Shown here: piece by piece, positions 1 to 9,876 of the stretch | How the letters are laid out: every line of letters begins with the position of its first letter | Numbering within the stretch: the stretch's first letter is position 1 | Assembly: GCF_020055675.1 (NCBI RefSeq) | Contig: NZ_JAIPUS010000025.1 | Span: 1-46,664 of the forward strand | DNA: 46,664 bases | From: Marivita sp. | GTDB lineage: Bacteria > Pseudomonadota > Alphaproteobacteria > Rhodobacterales > Rhodobacteraceae | Direction of reading: 5' to 3' | Position numbers and translations under genes: made by a program | The notes under the pieces: generated by a model | What the model saw: the letters and a program-made list of their open reading frames with translations, nothing else | Told to the model about the DNA's origin: nothing | The model's database searches: none

Positions 1-2266
1 AGATCGAGAATTCCATGCCGCTGCCGCGTTGCCGCACCGGCCCCCCCGAGAGTGTGCCACGTTGGCTGGTGCTGGGCAGCACCACCTTGATGCCGCGCGC
101 CATGGTGTAGAACAGCTCGAGAACGGAAATGTCGAAGCTCAGGCTGGTCACGGCGAGCCATGTGGCCGCTTCGCGGTCGGGGATGACAGAATCCATCCCG
201 GCATAAAAGTTGAGCACGTTGCGGTGTTCGACCATCACGCCCTTGGGCAATCCGGTAGAGCCGGAAGTGTAGATGACATAGGCGAGGTTTTCACCGGTGG
301 CGCTTGCGTCCGGGTTGGTGGCCGGGGCATTGGCAAGGCGCGGGTCACGGTCGATGACAAGCAGATCGGCGCTGCTGTCCGGCAAATCGCTGCGCAGGTC
401 GCTTTGGGTAATGACGACCGGCGCGCAACTGTCGGACAGGTAATGCGCGATCCGGTCTTGTGGATAGTCCGGATCGAGCGGCACATATGCCCCGCCCGCC
501 TTGAGGATACCCAACGCGCCCGCGACAAGGTCTGGATCACGTTTGCAGTGCAGTCCCACCATCGTGTCGGGGGCCACGCCCATCCGGCGCAGGGTATGTG
601 CGATCCGGTTCGCGCGGTCATTGAGGGATGCGAAGCTGACCGTGGTGTTTTCATGTACCAGCGCGGTGGCATCCGGGGTGCGGGCCACTTGCGCCTCGAA
701 CGCGGCGTGCATTGTGGCCGGGGCATCCGTATCGACGGCGGTGGCGTTGTAGGTCTCCAGCACATCCCGGCGTTCGCCGGGCGGAAGCGGATCAACCGCC
801 TCGGCTGCTTTGCCATCTGCCAGTTGATCGGAGATCCAGCGGAGTCGATGGATCAGGATCCGGGCAAAATCCGGGATGATGCGGCCTTCGTCGATATGAG
901 CTTTGACGGCCCCTGAGGACAGTTCGAAGGTGATCGCGGCCTGGGGCACGGCCCCGGCATTGAGCGACAGGCCAAGTGCCGGGGTTTGCAAAGCGTCCAA
1001 GGCCGGGTCGCGCAAGGGAAGGTCGCGCGCAAAGCCGGTCTCGACCTTCGGAATTTCGCGGCCCAGCGTGTCGGCGGAAACGGGCACCCATGGGCAAACA
1101 AAGCCGATGCTCGACGCTTCGACGAGCGCCGGATTGGTGAGCGCCAGTCCCGGTTCCCTTTGTGGAGACAACCGGTTTGCGAGGATCGACAGCGCCTTTC
1201 CAAGGTGGTCTGCGTTGATGCCTGTCTCTCGCGTGCTTAGCGATCGTGGTTCGGAGCGGAGAAACGGCAAGGTCAGCGGGACCGTTTCCGACAGCTTTCG
1301 CCGCCAATGGTTCTCGCGCTTTGCGGTGGTGCGCATCGTGTCACTTATGGTTGCGCGCTCCGAATCCGACAGGGACGTCAGCGCGTCGCCCAATGAAACG
1401 AGGGTCTTCGGTACGACGGGCCGGCCTGTCTCATCCGCAAGCTCCGTCAGGCGCAGCGCGGCATCGGCGAAAGCTATGGTCAGGGATGTGTCGTCCACGC
1501 CGATCACACGTCCGGCGGGGGCGCTGCTTTCTGTCCTGGAGGCGCTGCCGATATGCACGAGGCGGTCGCCAACATGCAGCTTGGGTCGGCACATCGGGTT
1601 CCAATAGGATCCATGATCCAAGGCCCGGATAAGGCGCAGCGCGGTGTCGGCGGTTTGGTCGAACCGCAGCAGGCCATGTGCCTCTGGCCGGTCGCTCAGC
1701 GCATGGTAGCCGCGCCGGTCCGTGTCCTGCCTGCGGCGATTGGGCAGCCCCGCCGCGAGTTCCGACAACAGGTCTGGAAAACTGGTCAGCCCGGCCTCGT
1801 AACACTTGGTGTTGAGTGTGAGCGCGGTGTCCTCGGGCGCGATGTCGACGCTGCGCTGGACGAGGATATCGCCGGTGTCCACGCCATCATCGATCAGGTG
1901 CCAGGTAATTCCGTGGGTCTTCTCCCCATCGATCAGCGCCCAGATCGGCGCGTTCAGCCCGGCGCGTTTGGGCAGCAGGCCATCGTGAAAGTTCACCGCG
2001 CCCTTGCGTGCCTGCGCCAACACGTCCGGGCGCAGGATCTTCAGGTTGGCGATGCTCAGCACCCAGTCGGCAGATATACCCTGCAACCGATCGGCAAGGT
2101 CCGGGCCATGCGCCTCGACCCGGATGTTGCGGGCGTTGGCCCAATCCGCCAGCGCGGGCGTGTCGGTGACCAAGGCGGTCAATCGATGTCCTTGCGATAA
2201 CAAGGTTTCCGCGCAGTGCTGCGTCAAGCTTTCGTCACCGATGATGATGCTGTCGAAATGGGTCAT
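1..2266 (-). CDS. Formyltransferase-adenylation enzyme with probable inserted luciferase-like monooxygenase (partial, NRPS-like)
   Basis: The 3' end lies beyond the left edge; 755 codons are visible. Residues about 1-200 are a formyltransferase (Formyl_trans_N) domain with the catalytic triad N92 and H94 (in NFHDGLLP) and D130 (in DDGVDTGD), followed by a Formyl_trans_C-like stretch and a linker. An NRPS adenylation domain starts near 519, with the core motif TSGSTGLPKG at 667-676 and the following motif TSLSFDISVLELF. Soon after, instead of continuing the adenylation fold, the chain reads SGGPVRQRGSGMEFSI. A start like MEFS is what I expect for a luciferase-like flavin monooxygenase domain inserted in an adenylation domain, as in the Atu3671/MupA family. 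That part is inference because the sequence ends there. The gene follows the glycosyltransferase by 3 bases and is the last visible gene of the PKS operon. Ribosome binding site is weak. Confidence 0.8.
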   Translation of the reverse strand, partial: MTHFDSIIIGDESLTQHCAETLLSQGHRLTALVTDTPALADWANARNIRVEAHGPDLADRLQGISADWVLSIANLKILRPDVLAQARKGAVNFHDGLLPKRAGLNAPIWALIDGEKTHGITWHLIDDGVDTGDILVQRSVDIAPEDTALTLNTKCYEAGLTSFPDLLSELAAGLPNRRRQDTDRRGYHALSDRPEAHGLLRFDQTADTALRLIRALDHGSYWNPMCRPKLHVGDRLVHIGSASRTESSAPAGRVIGVDDTSLTIAFADAALRLTELADETGRPVVPKTLVSLGDALTSLSDSERATISDTMRTTAKRENHWRRKLSETVPLTLPFLRSEPRSLSTRETGINADHLGKALSILANRLSPQREPGLALTNPALVEASSIGFVCPWVPVSADTLGREIPKVETGFARDLPLRDPALDALQTPALGLSLNAGAVPQAAITFELSSGAVKAHIDEGRIIPDFARILIHRLRWISDQLADGKAAEAVDPLPPGERRDVLETYNATAVDTDAPATMHAAFEAQVARTPDATALVHENTTVSFASLNDRANRIAHTLRRMGVAPDTMVGLHCKRDPDLVAGALGILKAGGAYVPLDPDYPQDRIAHYLSDSCAPVVITQSDLRSDLPDSSADLLVIDRDPRLANAPATNPDASATGENLAYVIYTSGSTGLPKGVMVEHRNVLNFYAGMDSVIPDREAATWLAVTSLSFDISVLELFYTMARGIKVVLPSTSQRGTLSGGPVRQRGSGMEFSI

Positions 2267-2269
2267 GGG

Positions 2270-3289
2270 TCAGTCCACACTGATCTGGAGAGGCGTGTCA
2301 GGGCGCATCCCGATCGCCCGGATCGAGGCTTCGGGTGTCGGTTGGCAAAGCGCGCGCAGGTCGTGGGACAGCAGATCGCGCACAAAGTGTTCCGCATCCG
2401 TGTCCGGTTTTCCCTCGGCCCAGCGGCGCAGGCGCCAGCATACCGTGCCAACCGCGTTCAGAAGGGTGGCCGAGATGGCATAGGCACGGTTGTAATTCTT
2501 GCTGTAATAATACCAGCGGCTTTGGAACCAGTAGGGTGGCGTGCGGGTCCAGCAGCCCATCCCGGTGGACACAGAGCCGATATGGCAGATTCGGCTTTCG
2601 CGGACGAAATGCACCTCGTGCCCGGCGCGACGGGCGCGCAGGCAGAGGTCCGTTTCCTCGAAATACAGAAAGAATGTTTCATCAAAGAGGCCGATCTTGT
2701 TCAACACACTGGTCCGCGCCAGCATCGATGCACCAACGATCCAGCCCACGGCGCTGGACGTTGCGGGCACGTGCAGCGGCAGGACGTAGTCTTTCAGCAG
2801 GCGCGTGACCGGACCCAAGCGCGCCGCGGCTTCGAATTCCGACGCAAGGCCGGGAAAGCGAAAGGCGCTGCAATGGGCGGCCCCGTCTTCGCCCGAGATC
2901 CTGCTCCCGGCAATGGCGGCCCTGGGATTGGCCTCAAGGTAGCTGACCAACGCCGCGATGCCGTCTTTTTCGACCGAGGCATCGGGGTTGAGGATGTAGA
3001 CGAATTCGGCGTCGGGACAGATGTCGAGCCCCGCACGGATGCCGAAGTTGTTGCCCGCGCCGAAGCCGCCATTGCGACCCGATTGCAGCACTTGAACGTC
3101 TATATGCGCGGGCCAGCGGGCGGCGCGCACGGCCTGCTGCATTTGGTGGAATGAATCGTCAGGGGACGCGTTGTCAACCAGTACGATCACGCCGCCGAAA
3201 TCAGCCATGGCCGCCGCCGCCGATTGTGCGGCCTTGACCGACAAGTCGGGCGTTTTGTAGTTCAGGACAACCGTGACGATGTTGATCAT
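2270..3289 (-). CDS. Family 2 glycosyltransferase (rhamnosyltransferase-like)
   Basis: A 339-residue GT-A fold glycosyltransferase, predicted to transfer a sugar from a nucleotide donor at the cytoplasmic face of the membrane. Visible motifs are the N-terminal VTVVLNYKTPD strand, VDNAS at 39-43, GRNGGFGAGNN at 71-81 (typical of WbbL-type rhamnosyltransferases), the metal-binding-type NPDAS at 101-105 and the acidic FEETDLC at 210-216. There is no obvious transmembrane segment. It begins 5 bases after the PKS stop codon and ends 3 bases before the formyltransferase-adenylation gene, so it is almost certainly co-translated with both. That placement suggests it glycosylates the polyketide/peptide product or an intermediate carrier. 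The donor and acceptor sugars cannot be read from sequence. Confidence 0.9.
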   Translation of the reverse strand: MINIVTVVLNYKTPDLSVKAAQSAAAAMADFGGVIVLVDNASPDDSFHQMQQAVRAARWPAHIDVQVLQSGRNGGFGAGNNFGIRAGLDICPDAEFVYILNPDASVEKDGIAALVSYLEANPRAAIAGSRISGEDGAAHCSAFRFPGLASEFEAAARLGPVTRLLKDYVLPLHVPATSSAVGWIVGASMLARTSVLNKIGLFDETFFLYFEETDLCLRARRAGHEVHFVRESRICHIGSVSTGMGCWTRTPPYWFQSRWYYYSKNYNRAYAISATLLNAVGTVCWRLRRWAEGKPDTDAEHFVRDLLSHDLRALCQPTPEASIRAIGMRPDTPLQISVD

Positions 3290-3294
3290 GCTGC

Positions 3295-6200
3295 TTACTC
3301 TGCTGCCTCCGAGGATGTGAACGGCAGCACCGTGCCCTTGCCGCCAATCTCTGCTTCCGTGGTTTCGATCAGCTTGCGCAGATAGCTGGCAAGCACACGG
3401 ACATTGGGCTCAAGCACCATGCTGTCATGGTCGCCGGGCACTTCGTAGACGTCGATCTGCGGCGTGAATTGGCCCCAGTCGTTGTCGTCGAACAGGTAGG
3501 ACCGCTCATGGTTGACCAGGCGGCGGCTCGAGACCGTCCATGTGCCTGTCAAGGGCGGACGGAACAAGGCGATGCGGCCATCCCATCCGGTCATCTGGTA
3601 GGTCGCCACGGCATCGAGAAACGCCTGTTCTATCTCCGCATTGTGGAAGCTGTGCGCGGTTTTCGTCGCATCGCTTGGCGTGCGCTTTTCGAGTTCCCAG
3701 CGCACACGGTTGCGCAGCCAGACAAACGGGTAAGCGATGCCTTTGCGCTTCGTTTCTTGCCATTGTATCAGCAGGCGGTCCTTGCGGCTCAGCGGGCGGC
3801 GCTGCGGCAGTGGCGTGTCGAGCAGAACAACCAAGGCTGCCTCGTCGCCCATTGCCTCGAGCTGATGCGCGATCTCATAGGCGGTGATGCCGCCGCCCGA
3901 GAACCCCCCGACGAAATACGGACCTTCAGGCTGAACCTGTTTCATTTCGGCGATGTAATCGCGTGCCGTATCGCGGATCGACCGGTGCGGTGTTTCATCG
4001 CCGTAAAGCCCCTTGGCCTGAAGTCCATAGAAGGGGCGATCATCGCCCAGAAGTTGGGCCAGGTGGCGCAGATTCAGGACATTGCCAAACATGCCTGCGA
4101 CAAGGAAGAACGGGGTTTTCGGGCCCCCCTCACCGTCATGCATGGCGACGACATGCTTGAACCGGCGCGTCTTGGGCTTGGGTCTGTCGGGCGCGCTTTC
4201 GGGGGTGTCGCTGATCCCGGTACGGTCGTGGATCAACGCGGCACAGGCGCGGATGGTCGGGGCTTCGAACAGGACCGAGATCGGGAAATCGACATTGTAG
4301 GTTTTGCGTATCTTGGCAAAGAGACGCACCGCGATCAGCGAATGCCCGCCCATATCAAAGAAGCTGTCTTCGACCCCGACGTCCTGCACGCCAAGAAGGT
4401 CTTCCCAGATGCCGACCAATGTGCGCTCGACCTCGGTTTCGGGCGCGATGTAGTCACCATCGAGCTGTGGACGGTCGAATTTCTGGCCCTCGCCCGTCGT
4501 TTCAGACGTGATGCCCGCCTGTTCTATCAGTGCCGGCATGTCGAGCGAGGACACGTAGAGTTGCGGCACACCCTGTCCCAGGGCGCGCAGGAAGGCATCT
4601 GCCCCATCCTCGGGCGGGATGCCCTGGGACAGGTTGTGCTGGAACCGTTCTTCGGCAGGCGACAGGGGTTGCGTTGCCCTGCCGAAATCGGCTGGTTCGA
4701 ATTCGCTCTGGCTCACCTTGATAGGGGCGGACAACGCGGCGGTATCGTCCATCCGTTTGATCGAGAAGCCCTCGATCTCCATACAAATGGTGCCGTCGGG
4801 CTTGGCCAGGATGATGTCGAAACAGGCAGTGTCATCCGCGTTCCGGTTGCGCCCGCTGGATCGAACCCAGCTGACAATCTGCCCGCAGACGCGGTGATAG
4901 ACCTTCACGCTGTCATAAGATACCGGCACCCAGAGATTTTCGGCGCTGTAGCCGTCTATCAGCTCCATCGCCCAGCCGGTCGCGATATCGAGAAGCGCCG
5001 GGTGGAAGTGCCAGCCTTCATCGCTTTGTCCTTCGGGGCCGAGGGATAGGTCGGCGATGCCTTCCCCTTGTCCGTAGGCGCAAGTGTCCAGCACCTTCCA
5101 CCGTGGTCCGAAGGACAGATGGTTTTCCTGCGCAGAGCGGAGCTTTCCGCGATCCCCAGCGCTTCGCGCCACGCCACACCGGGCGCGGATCGCCATGATA
5201 TCGACCGGTTTAGGCTGCGCCTCCGGGCTCAGCACCAGATCGGCCGCCACGGTGGGGGCAAACCCTGCGCGCCCGCCCAGCGTGTGGCTGCCAAGCACAT
5301 CCATATGGTACCCGTGATCGCGGCGGGACAGACGGAGCCGGATGTCGCGGTGGCCCGTGTCGGGAACATGCAAGGGGCGCAGGAAGGTCATGTTGCGGAT
5401 GGTAAAGCACCCGGTTTCCCCTTGTGCGCGCAGCGCCTTGGCTGCCAGCGACAGATACCCCGCTCCGGGGAACAGGGCGTCACCCTGTTTGGTCCTGTGC
5501 TCGTCAATGAACCAGTCCCCTGCGGTGTAGCGCGATTCGAAAATCCGGTGGCCAGACGGGTCGAAGCCGGTCTTGTCGAGCAGTGGCAGCGCGATCTCCG
5601 TCAATGCGGCTGATCCGGAATCGCCAAGGCGGTCTGACAAGGCGTTTGCAGCCATCCCAACCTCGGACCAGATGCCCCAATTTATGGCAACGACCCGCGT
5701 CTTGTCATTTTTGCGCGCATGGGCATAGGCATTCAGGTATTCGTTCGCTGCGACATAGTCGATCTGGCCTGCCGGGGCTGTCCGGGTCGAGGATGATGCG
5801 AAAAGCGCGATGAAATCGGTGCTGCCATCAGGGAAAAGCTGATCCAACACCTTGGTGCCGTGGATCTTGGCCGAGAAAACCTGTTCGACCGACCCGGTGG
5901 ATTTCGCCAGCAATGGCGCGTCGTCCATGACCCCTGCGGCGTGGATCACGCCGTCGATTCGGCCCTCGCGGGTGGTTGTTTCATCAACGACCCGCGTCAT
6001 GTCGGTCAGGTTGCACACGTCCGCCGCATGGCTGTGAACGGTTGCGCCGAGCGCTTCAAGCTGTTGCACCGCGCGGATGCGTCGGGCCAGTTTGTCCTGC
6101 GGCGCGTGGCGCTCGAGGTAACGGGTCCAAAGATCACGGTCGGGCAGGGCATCACGGGCTGTCAGGACCAGCGTGCAGCCCTGCGCCGCCAGCGATTTCG

Positions 6201-9200
6201 CGATGGTCAGCCCGATACCACCAAATCCACCCGTGACAAGATAGGTCCGACCCTGCTTTATCAGGGTGTCCTGCGCAGGTTGTAGCACGGTCTGGCGCAG
6301 GTCTTGTTCATAGCGCCGTCCCGCGCGCAGGGCGGCAACGGTTGATGCCGGGGTCGCGATCATGTCCTCGAGAACCTGATCCGTGAGAGTTTTCCACGCC
6401 TGTGCATGGACAGTCTGATCGCCCCGACCGCCGAGGATCCGCCTGGCAGGGGGGTCGGGCAGGGCCAGATCGACAGAAGCGACGTTCAGCTCTTGAACCT
6501 CGCGTGGAATGACACGGACCGGGCCTGCAAGAATGGCCTTTTCCGGCATGACAACGGTTTCCGCACCCAGCGCCGCCGCTCCATTCGTGAACACGGTCAT
6601 CTGCGCCGGTTTGGGCAGGGAGTCGTCCGCGATCGCCTGCGCGATGAACATGAGCGAATAAAACCCGTGTTCCTGCATCCTGTGGAAAAAACTGGACCCG
6701 GGACGATGGCTTTGATCCTTGGTCACACCCCAGAAATGCGCGATGCGGCCGGGGACCAGCCCGCGCGAAAGCATGTCGGCAAAGAGCATGTCATACCCTT
6801 CGCGCCCGCGTTCGGGGGCCAGAACATAGGTCGTGTCGTCCACGCGCGCAAAGCTGTCGCCGGGCCACACCTCGATGATGGCGTGGTTTGCATCACGCAA
6901 GCGTTTGGCGGCGGCGCTGGCGACACCGGCATCATCCATGAAGATCAGCCAGCTTTGCACCTCGGCGCTTGCCAGGTCGTCGCGCACGTCAACGGCGGTC
7001 GCGGCGTATTGTGGCCGCCAGATGGGCGTCCAGCCCCAGTGTTCGAGACCGTCGATCCGCGTCAGGAAATGCGATACCGACGGGGTTTGCGCTTCTCCGG
7101 GTGCGATGAAATAGCGGGACCGCTGAAAGGCATAGGTTGGCAGCGGCACGCGGTTGCGGCGGGCATCGCCCCAGATCTGATCCCAGTCGAAATCACCGCC
7201 AAGCGCCCAGATACGGCCCAGAACTTCGAGCATGTGGCGGTCATCCTCGACGGTTTCGTCGGGGTGGCGCAGACTGGACAGAACCTGGTTCGCGGCGATG
7301 CCGGGGGCTTGGCGGGCAAGCCCGGACAGCGCCTTGCCGGGGCCGACTTCGAGGAAGATTCGGTTTGGCCGTTCAGCCAGAGCTTGGAGGCCCTGGTTAA
7401 ACTGTACCGTTCCGCGCAGGTGGGCCACCCAGTATTCCGGGCTGGTCGCCTGGTCGGCAGTCATCCTGGTTCCGGTGCGATTCGATGTGATCGGGATCTG
7501 CGGTGGGTGCAGCGGTATCGCTTCGAGATAGGCACGGAACCGGTCGAGGATCGGATCGAGCATGCGCGAATGGGCGGCGATGTCGATCGGGATGCGCTGG
7601 AACTCGATCTCCAGTTCTTGCAGGGTCTGCTCCAGCGCCTCCAGCGCCGCGGTCGGCCCGGATGCCACGCTGAGGCCCGGACTGTTCACCGCCCCAAGAT
7701 CGAGGTGGTTGCCCAGCAGCGGCTCCAGCTCTTCCGCCGGCAGGGCGACCGAGATCATGCCGCCGGGATCAACCGTGTCAAACAGCGTGCCACGCAGGTG
7801 AACAAGGCCGATACAATCGTCAAAAGACATCACGCCCGCAACGCAGGCGGCGGTGTTTTCGCCCATGGAATGGCCTGCCAGCGCGGTTGGCTGGATACCC
7901 CAGCTGATCCAGAGCTGCGCCAGCGCGTATTCAACGATCATGATGAGCGGCAGTTGCAGCGACGGCTTGCGCAACGTCTCGGCAGCTTGATCCTCTTCGC
8001 CGTGCCGGGGTAGCCAGAGCGCGCGAATGTCCCGATTTTCCAGCGTTTCGAGATGCGCCAGTCCGCGGTCCATCCATTCGGCAAAGACCGGTTCGGTCTC
8101 GTAGAGGTCGCGGGCCATGCCGACATATTGCGCGCCGCCGCCGGGGAAGAGGAACGCGATGTCCGGCAAAGACAGCGCGTCATGGGTATGGACGCGGCGC
8201 GGGTCGCCGCGTTCGAGCTGTTGAGCCGCGTCGAGAGGGTCGGTCGCGACCACGACACGGCGCTTTTCGAAGGCGCGGCGCCCAGTGTTCAGCGTCCAGG
8301 CCACATCCGCCAGCGGTTGATCGGGGTTCGCGCGAAGATGGGTGGCAAGCCGGGCCGCGTTGGCATCCAGCGCCGGGGTATTCCGCGCCGACAGCGTCAG
8401 GATCTGGAACGGCCAGTCACTGTCTTCGGACGGTTCCGGTGTTGGCGCCTCCTCGAGCACGAGATGGGCATTCGTTCCCCCGACGCCCAGCGAATTGACC
8501 CCGGCGCGGCGGGGATGGCTGGTCCTTGGCCAATCGGTCAGCCGGTCGTTCACGCAAAATGGCGTGGTTTTGAATTGGATGGTTGGGTTGGGCTCTTCGA
8601 ATCCCAAGCTCGGCGGCATCTGGTGATGGTGCAGGGCCATCGACGCCTTGATCAGGCTGGCCACGCCCGCCGCGGTATCGAGATGCCCGATATTGGTCTT
8701 GACCGACCCGATCCGGCAATGGCCTGTCTTGTCGCTTGTGCACTCGAAGGCTTGCGTCAGTGCCGCAACCTCGATCGGATCGCCGAGATAGGTTCCGGTG
8801 CCATGACATTCGACATAATCTATGCTTTCGGCCGAAACGCCGGCCATGGCATGCGCCTCTGCAATCGCGTCAGCTTGTCCATCGACGGACGGGGCCAGAT
8901 AGCCTGCTTTGGCCGCCCCATCGTTGTTGACCGCGCTGCCCTTGATGACGGCCCAGATATGATCGCCATCTGCCAAGGCATCGGACAGGCGGCGCAACAC
9001 GACCATCCCGGCACCCGATCCGAACACCGTTCCCTGTGCGCGGTGGTCAAACGCATGGCATTGCCCATCCGGCGACAGGATCTCGTTCTCCTTGTAGAGA
9101 TACCCTTGCCCCTGCGGCAGTTCGATCGTTACGCCGCCCGCCAGCGCCATGTCGCATTCGCCGTTGAGCAGCGATTGACAGGCGTAATGCGTTGCCACCA

Positions 9201-9771
9201 ACGAGGTGGAACAGGCGGTCTGCACGTTGACGGACGGGCCATCGAGATCGAAGATATGGCTAACGCGGGTGGTCAGGAAATCCTTGTCGTTGCCGGTATG
9301 GCGCAGCAGGAACATCCCGGTGCCATCGACCAGATCGGGATTGGAACACAGGTTGAAATAGAAATAGCTGCCCATGCCACAGCCACCGAAGACACCGATA
9401 CGTCCGTCATGCCTCTCTGGCATGTGGCCCGCGTTTTCCAGAGCCTCCCACGCGCATTCAAGGAACTGGCGATGCTGTGGATCCATGATGGCCGCGTCCT
9501 TGGGCGACAGGCCAAAGAACTCTGCATCGAAGTGGTCGAAGTTTTCCAGATTGGCAGCGTAGGGCACGTAATCCCGGTGCCGCAACAGGCCCGGCGATAC
9601 GCCTGCGTCGGTCAACTCCTGCTCGAACAGCTGGCGGATCGAGCATACGCCGTCCCGCAGGTTCCGCCAATATTCCGACAGCGATGCCGCGCCCGGCAAA
9701 TGGGCGGACATGCCGACGATTGCAACATCCCCGTCCGGGACAGAAATCGGATCGGTTTTTCTATGCGTCAT
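3295..9771 (-). CDS. Single-module type I polyketide synthase, KS-AT-KR-DH-ACP-TE
   Basis: A 2158-residue modular enzyme. The ketosynthase (about 14-440) has C187 in TACSTS, H323 in ECHGTGT and H363 in TNIGHLD. The acyltransferase (about 540-870) has S635 in GHSMGE and H734; PTYAFQRSRYF at 878-888 is the post-AT linker. A ketoreductase structural half (about 905-1130) leads to the NADPH site TGGFGGIG (1180-1187) and catalytic S1327/Y1339/N1343. A dehydratase (about 1415-1675) has H1425 and D1595; its motif reads H-x4-G-x4-P, one residue longer than the usual H-x3-G-x4-P. A KR-type C-terminal segment (about 1712-1750) follows, then an ACP with S1811 in DMGGHSL and a thioesterase with S1958 in GFSGG, D1985 and H2115. 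All catalytic residues are present. No enoylreductase or methyltransferase is seen, so one extension to an unsaturated acyl product with hydrolytic or transfer release is likely. The ATG at 9771 follows GAGG. Confidence 0.97.
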   Translation of the reverse strand: MTHRKTDPISVPDGDVAIVGMSAHLPGAASLSEYWRNLRDGVCSIRQLFEQELTDAGVSPGLLRHRDYVPYAANLENFDHFDAEFFGLSPKDAAIMDPQHRQFLECAWEALENAGHMPERHDGRIGVFGGCGMGSYFYFNLCSNPDLVDGTGMFLLRHTGNDKDFLTTRVSHIFDLDGPSVNVQTACSTSLVATHYACQSLLNGECDMALAGGVTIELPQGQGYLYKENEILSPDGQCHAFDHRAQGTVFGSGAGMVVLRRLSDALADGDHIWAVIKGSAVNNDGAAKAGYLAPSVDGQADAIAEAHAMAGVSAESIDYVECHGTGTYLGDPIEVAALTQAFECTSDKTGHCRIGSVKTNIGHLDTAAGVASLIKASMALHHHQMPPSLGFEEPNPTIQFKTTPFCVNDRLTDWPRTSHPRRAGVNSLGVGGTNAHLVLEEAPTPEPSEDSDWPFQILTLSARNTPALDANAARLATHLRANPDQPLADVAWTLNTGRRAFEKRRVVVATDPLDAAQQLERGDPRRVHTHDALSLPDIAFLFPGGGAQYVGMARDLYETEPVFAEWMDRGLAHLETLENRDIRALWLPRHGEEDQAAETLRKPSLQLPLIMIVEYALAQLWISWGIQPTALAGHSMGENTAACVAGVMSFDDCIGLVHLRGTLFDTVDPGGMISVALPAEELEPLLGNHLDLGAVNSPGLSVASGPTAALEALEQTLQELEIEFQRIPIDIAAHSRMLDPILDRFRAYLEAIPLHPPQIPITSNRTGTRMTADQATSPEYWVAHLRGTVQFNQGLQALAERPNRIFLEVGPGKALSGLARQAPGIAANQVLSSLRHPDETVEDDRHMLEVLGRIWALGGDFDWDQIWGDARRNRVPLPTYAFQRSRYFIAPGEAQTPSVSHFLTRIDGLEHWGWTPIWRPQYAATAVDVRDDLASAEVQSWLIFMDDAGVASAAAKRLRDANHAIIEVWPGDSFARVDDTTYVLAPERGREGYDMLFADMLSRGLVPGRIAHFWGVTKDQSHRPGSSFFHRMQEHGFYSLMFIAQAIADDSLPKPAQMTVFTNGAAALGAETVVMPEKAILAGPVRVIPREVQELNVASVDLALPDPPARRILGGRGDQTVHAQAWKTLTDQVLEDMIATPASTVAALRAGRRYEQDLRQTVLQPAQDTLIKQGRTYLVTGGFGGIGLTIAKSLAAQGCTLVLTARDALPDRDLWTRYLERHAPQDKLARRIRAVQQLEALGATVHSHAADVCNLTDMTRVVDETTTREGRIDGVIHAAGVMDDAPLLAKSTGSVEQVFSAKIHGTKVLDQLFPDGSTDFIALFASSSTRTAPAGQIDYVAANEYLNAYAHARKNDKTRVVAINWGIWSEVGMAANALSDRLGDSGSAALTEIALPLLDKTGFDPSGHRIFESRYTAGDWFIDEHRTKQGDALFPGAGYLSLAAKALRAQGETGCFTIRNMTFLRPLHVPDTGHRDIRLRLSRRDHGYHMDVLGSHTLGGRAGFAPTVAADLVLSPEAQPKPVDIMAIRARCGVARSAGDRGKLRSAQENHLSFGPRWKVLDTCAYGQGEGIADLSLGPEGQSDEGWHFHPALLDIATGWAMELIDGYSAENLWVPVSYDSVKVYHRVCGQIVSWVRSSGRNRNADDTACFDIILAKPDGTICMEIEGFSIKRMDDTAALSAPIKVSQSEFEPADFGRATQPLSPAEERFQHNLSQGIPPEDGADAFLRALGQGVPQLYVSSLDMPALIEQAGITSETTGEGQKFDRPQLDGDYIAPETEVERTLVGIWEDLLGVQDVGVEDSFFDMGGHSLIAVRLFAKIRKTYNVDFPISVLFEAPTIRACAALIHDRTGISDTPESAPDRPKPKTRRFKHVVAMHDGEGGPKTPFFLVAGMFGNVLNLRHLAQLLGDDRPFYGLQAKGLYGDETPHRSIRDTARDYIAEMKQVQPEGPYFVGGFSGGGITAYEIAHQLEAMGDEAALVVLLDTPLPQRRPLSRKDRLLIQWQETKRKGIAYPFVWLRNRVRWELEKRTPSDATKTAHSFHNAEIEQAFLDAVATYQMTGWDGRIALFRPPLTGTWTVSSRRLVNHERSYLFDDNDWGQFTPQIDVYEVPGDHDSMVLEPNVRVLASYLRKLIETTEAEIGGKGTVLPFTSSEAAE

Positions 9772-9876
9772 GCGCGTACCTCGGTCTCTCGCGTGAACGG
9801 TTATCGCATGAATATGATGAAACTAGGGCAGTCAGCGTTGTCACAGGCGCTTTGGTCGACCGGTCGAACCCGCCGT

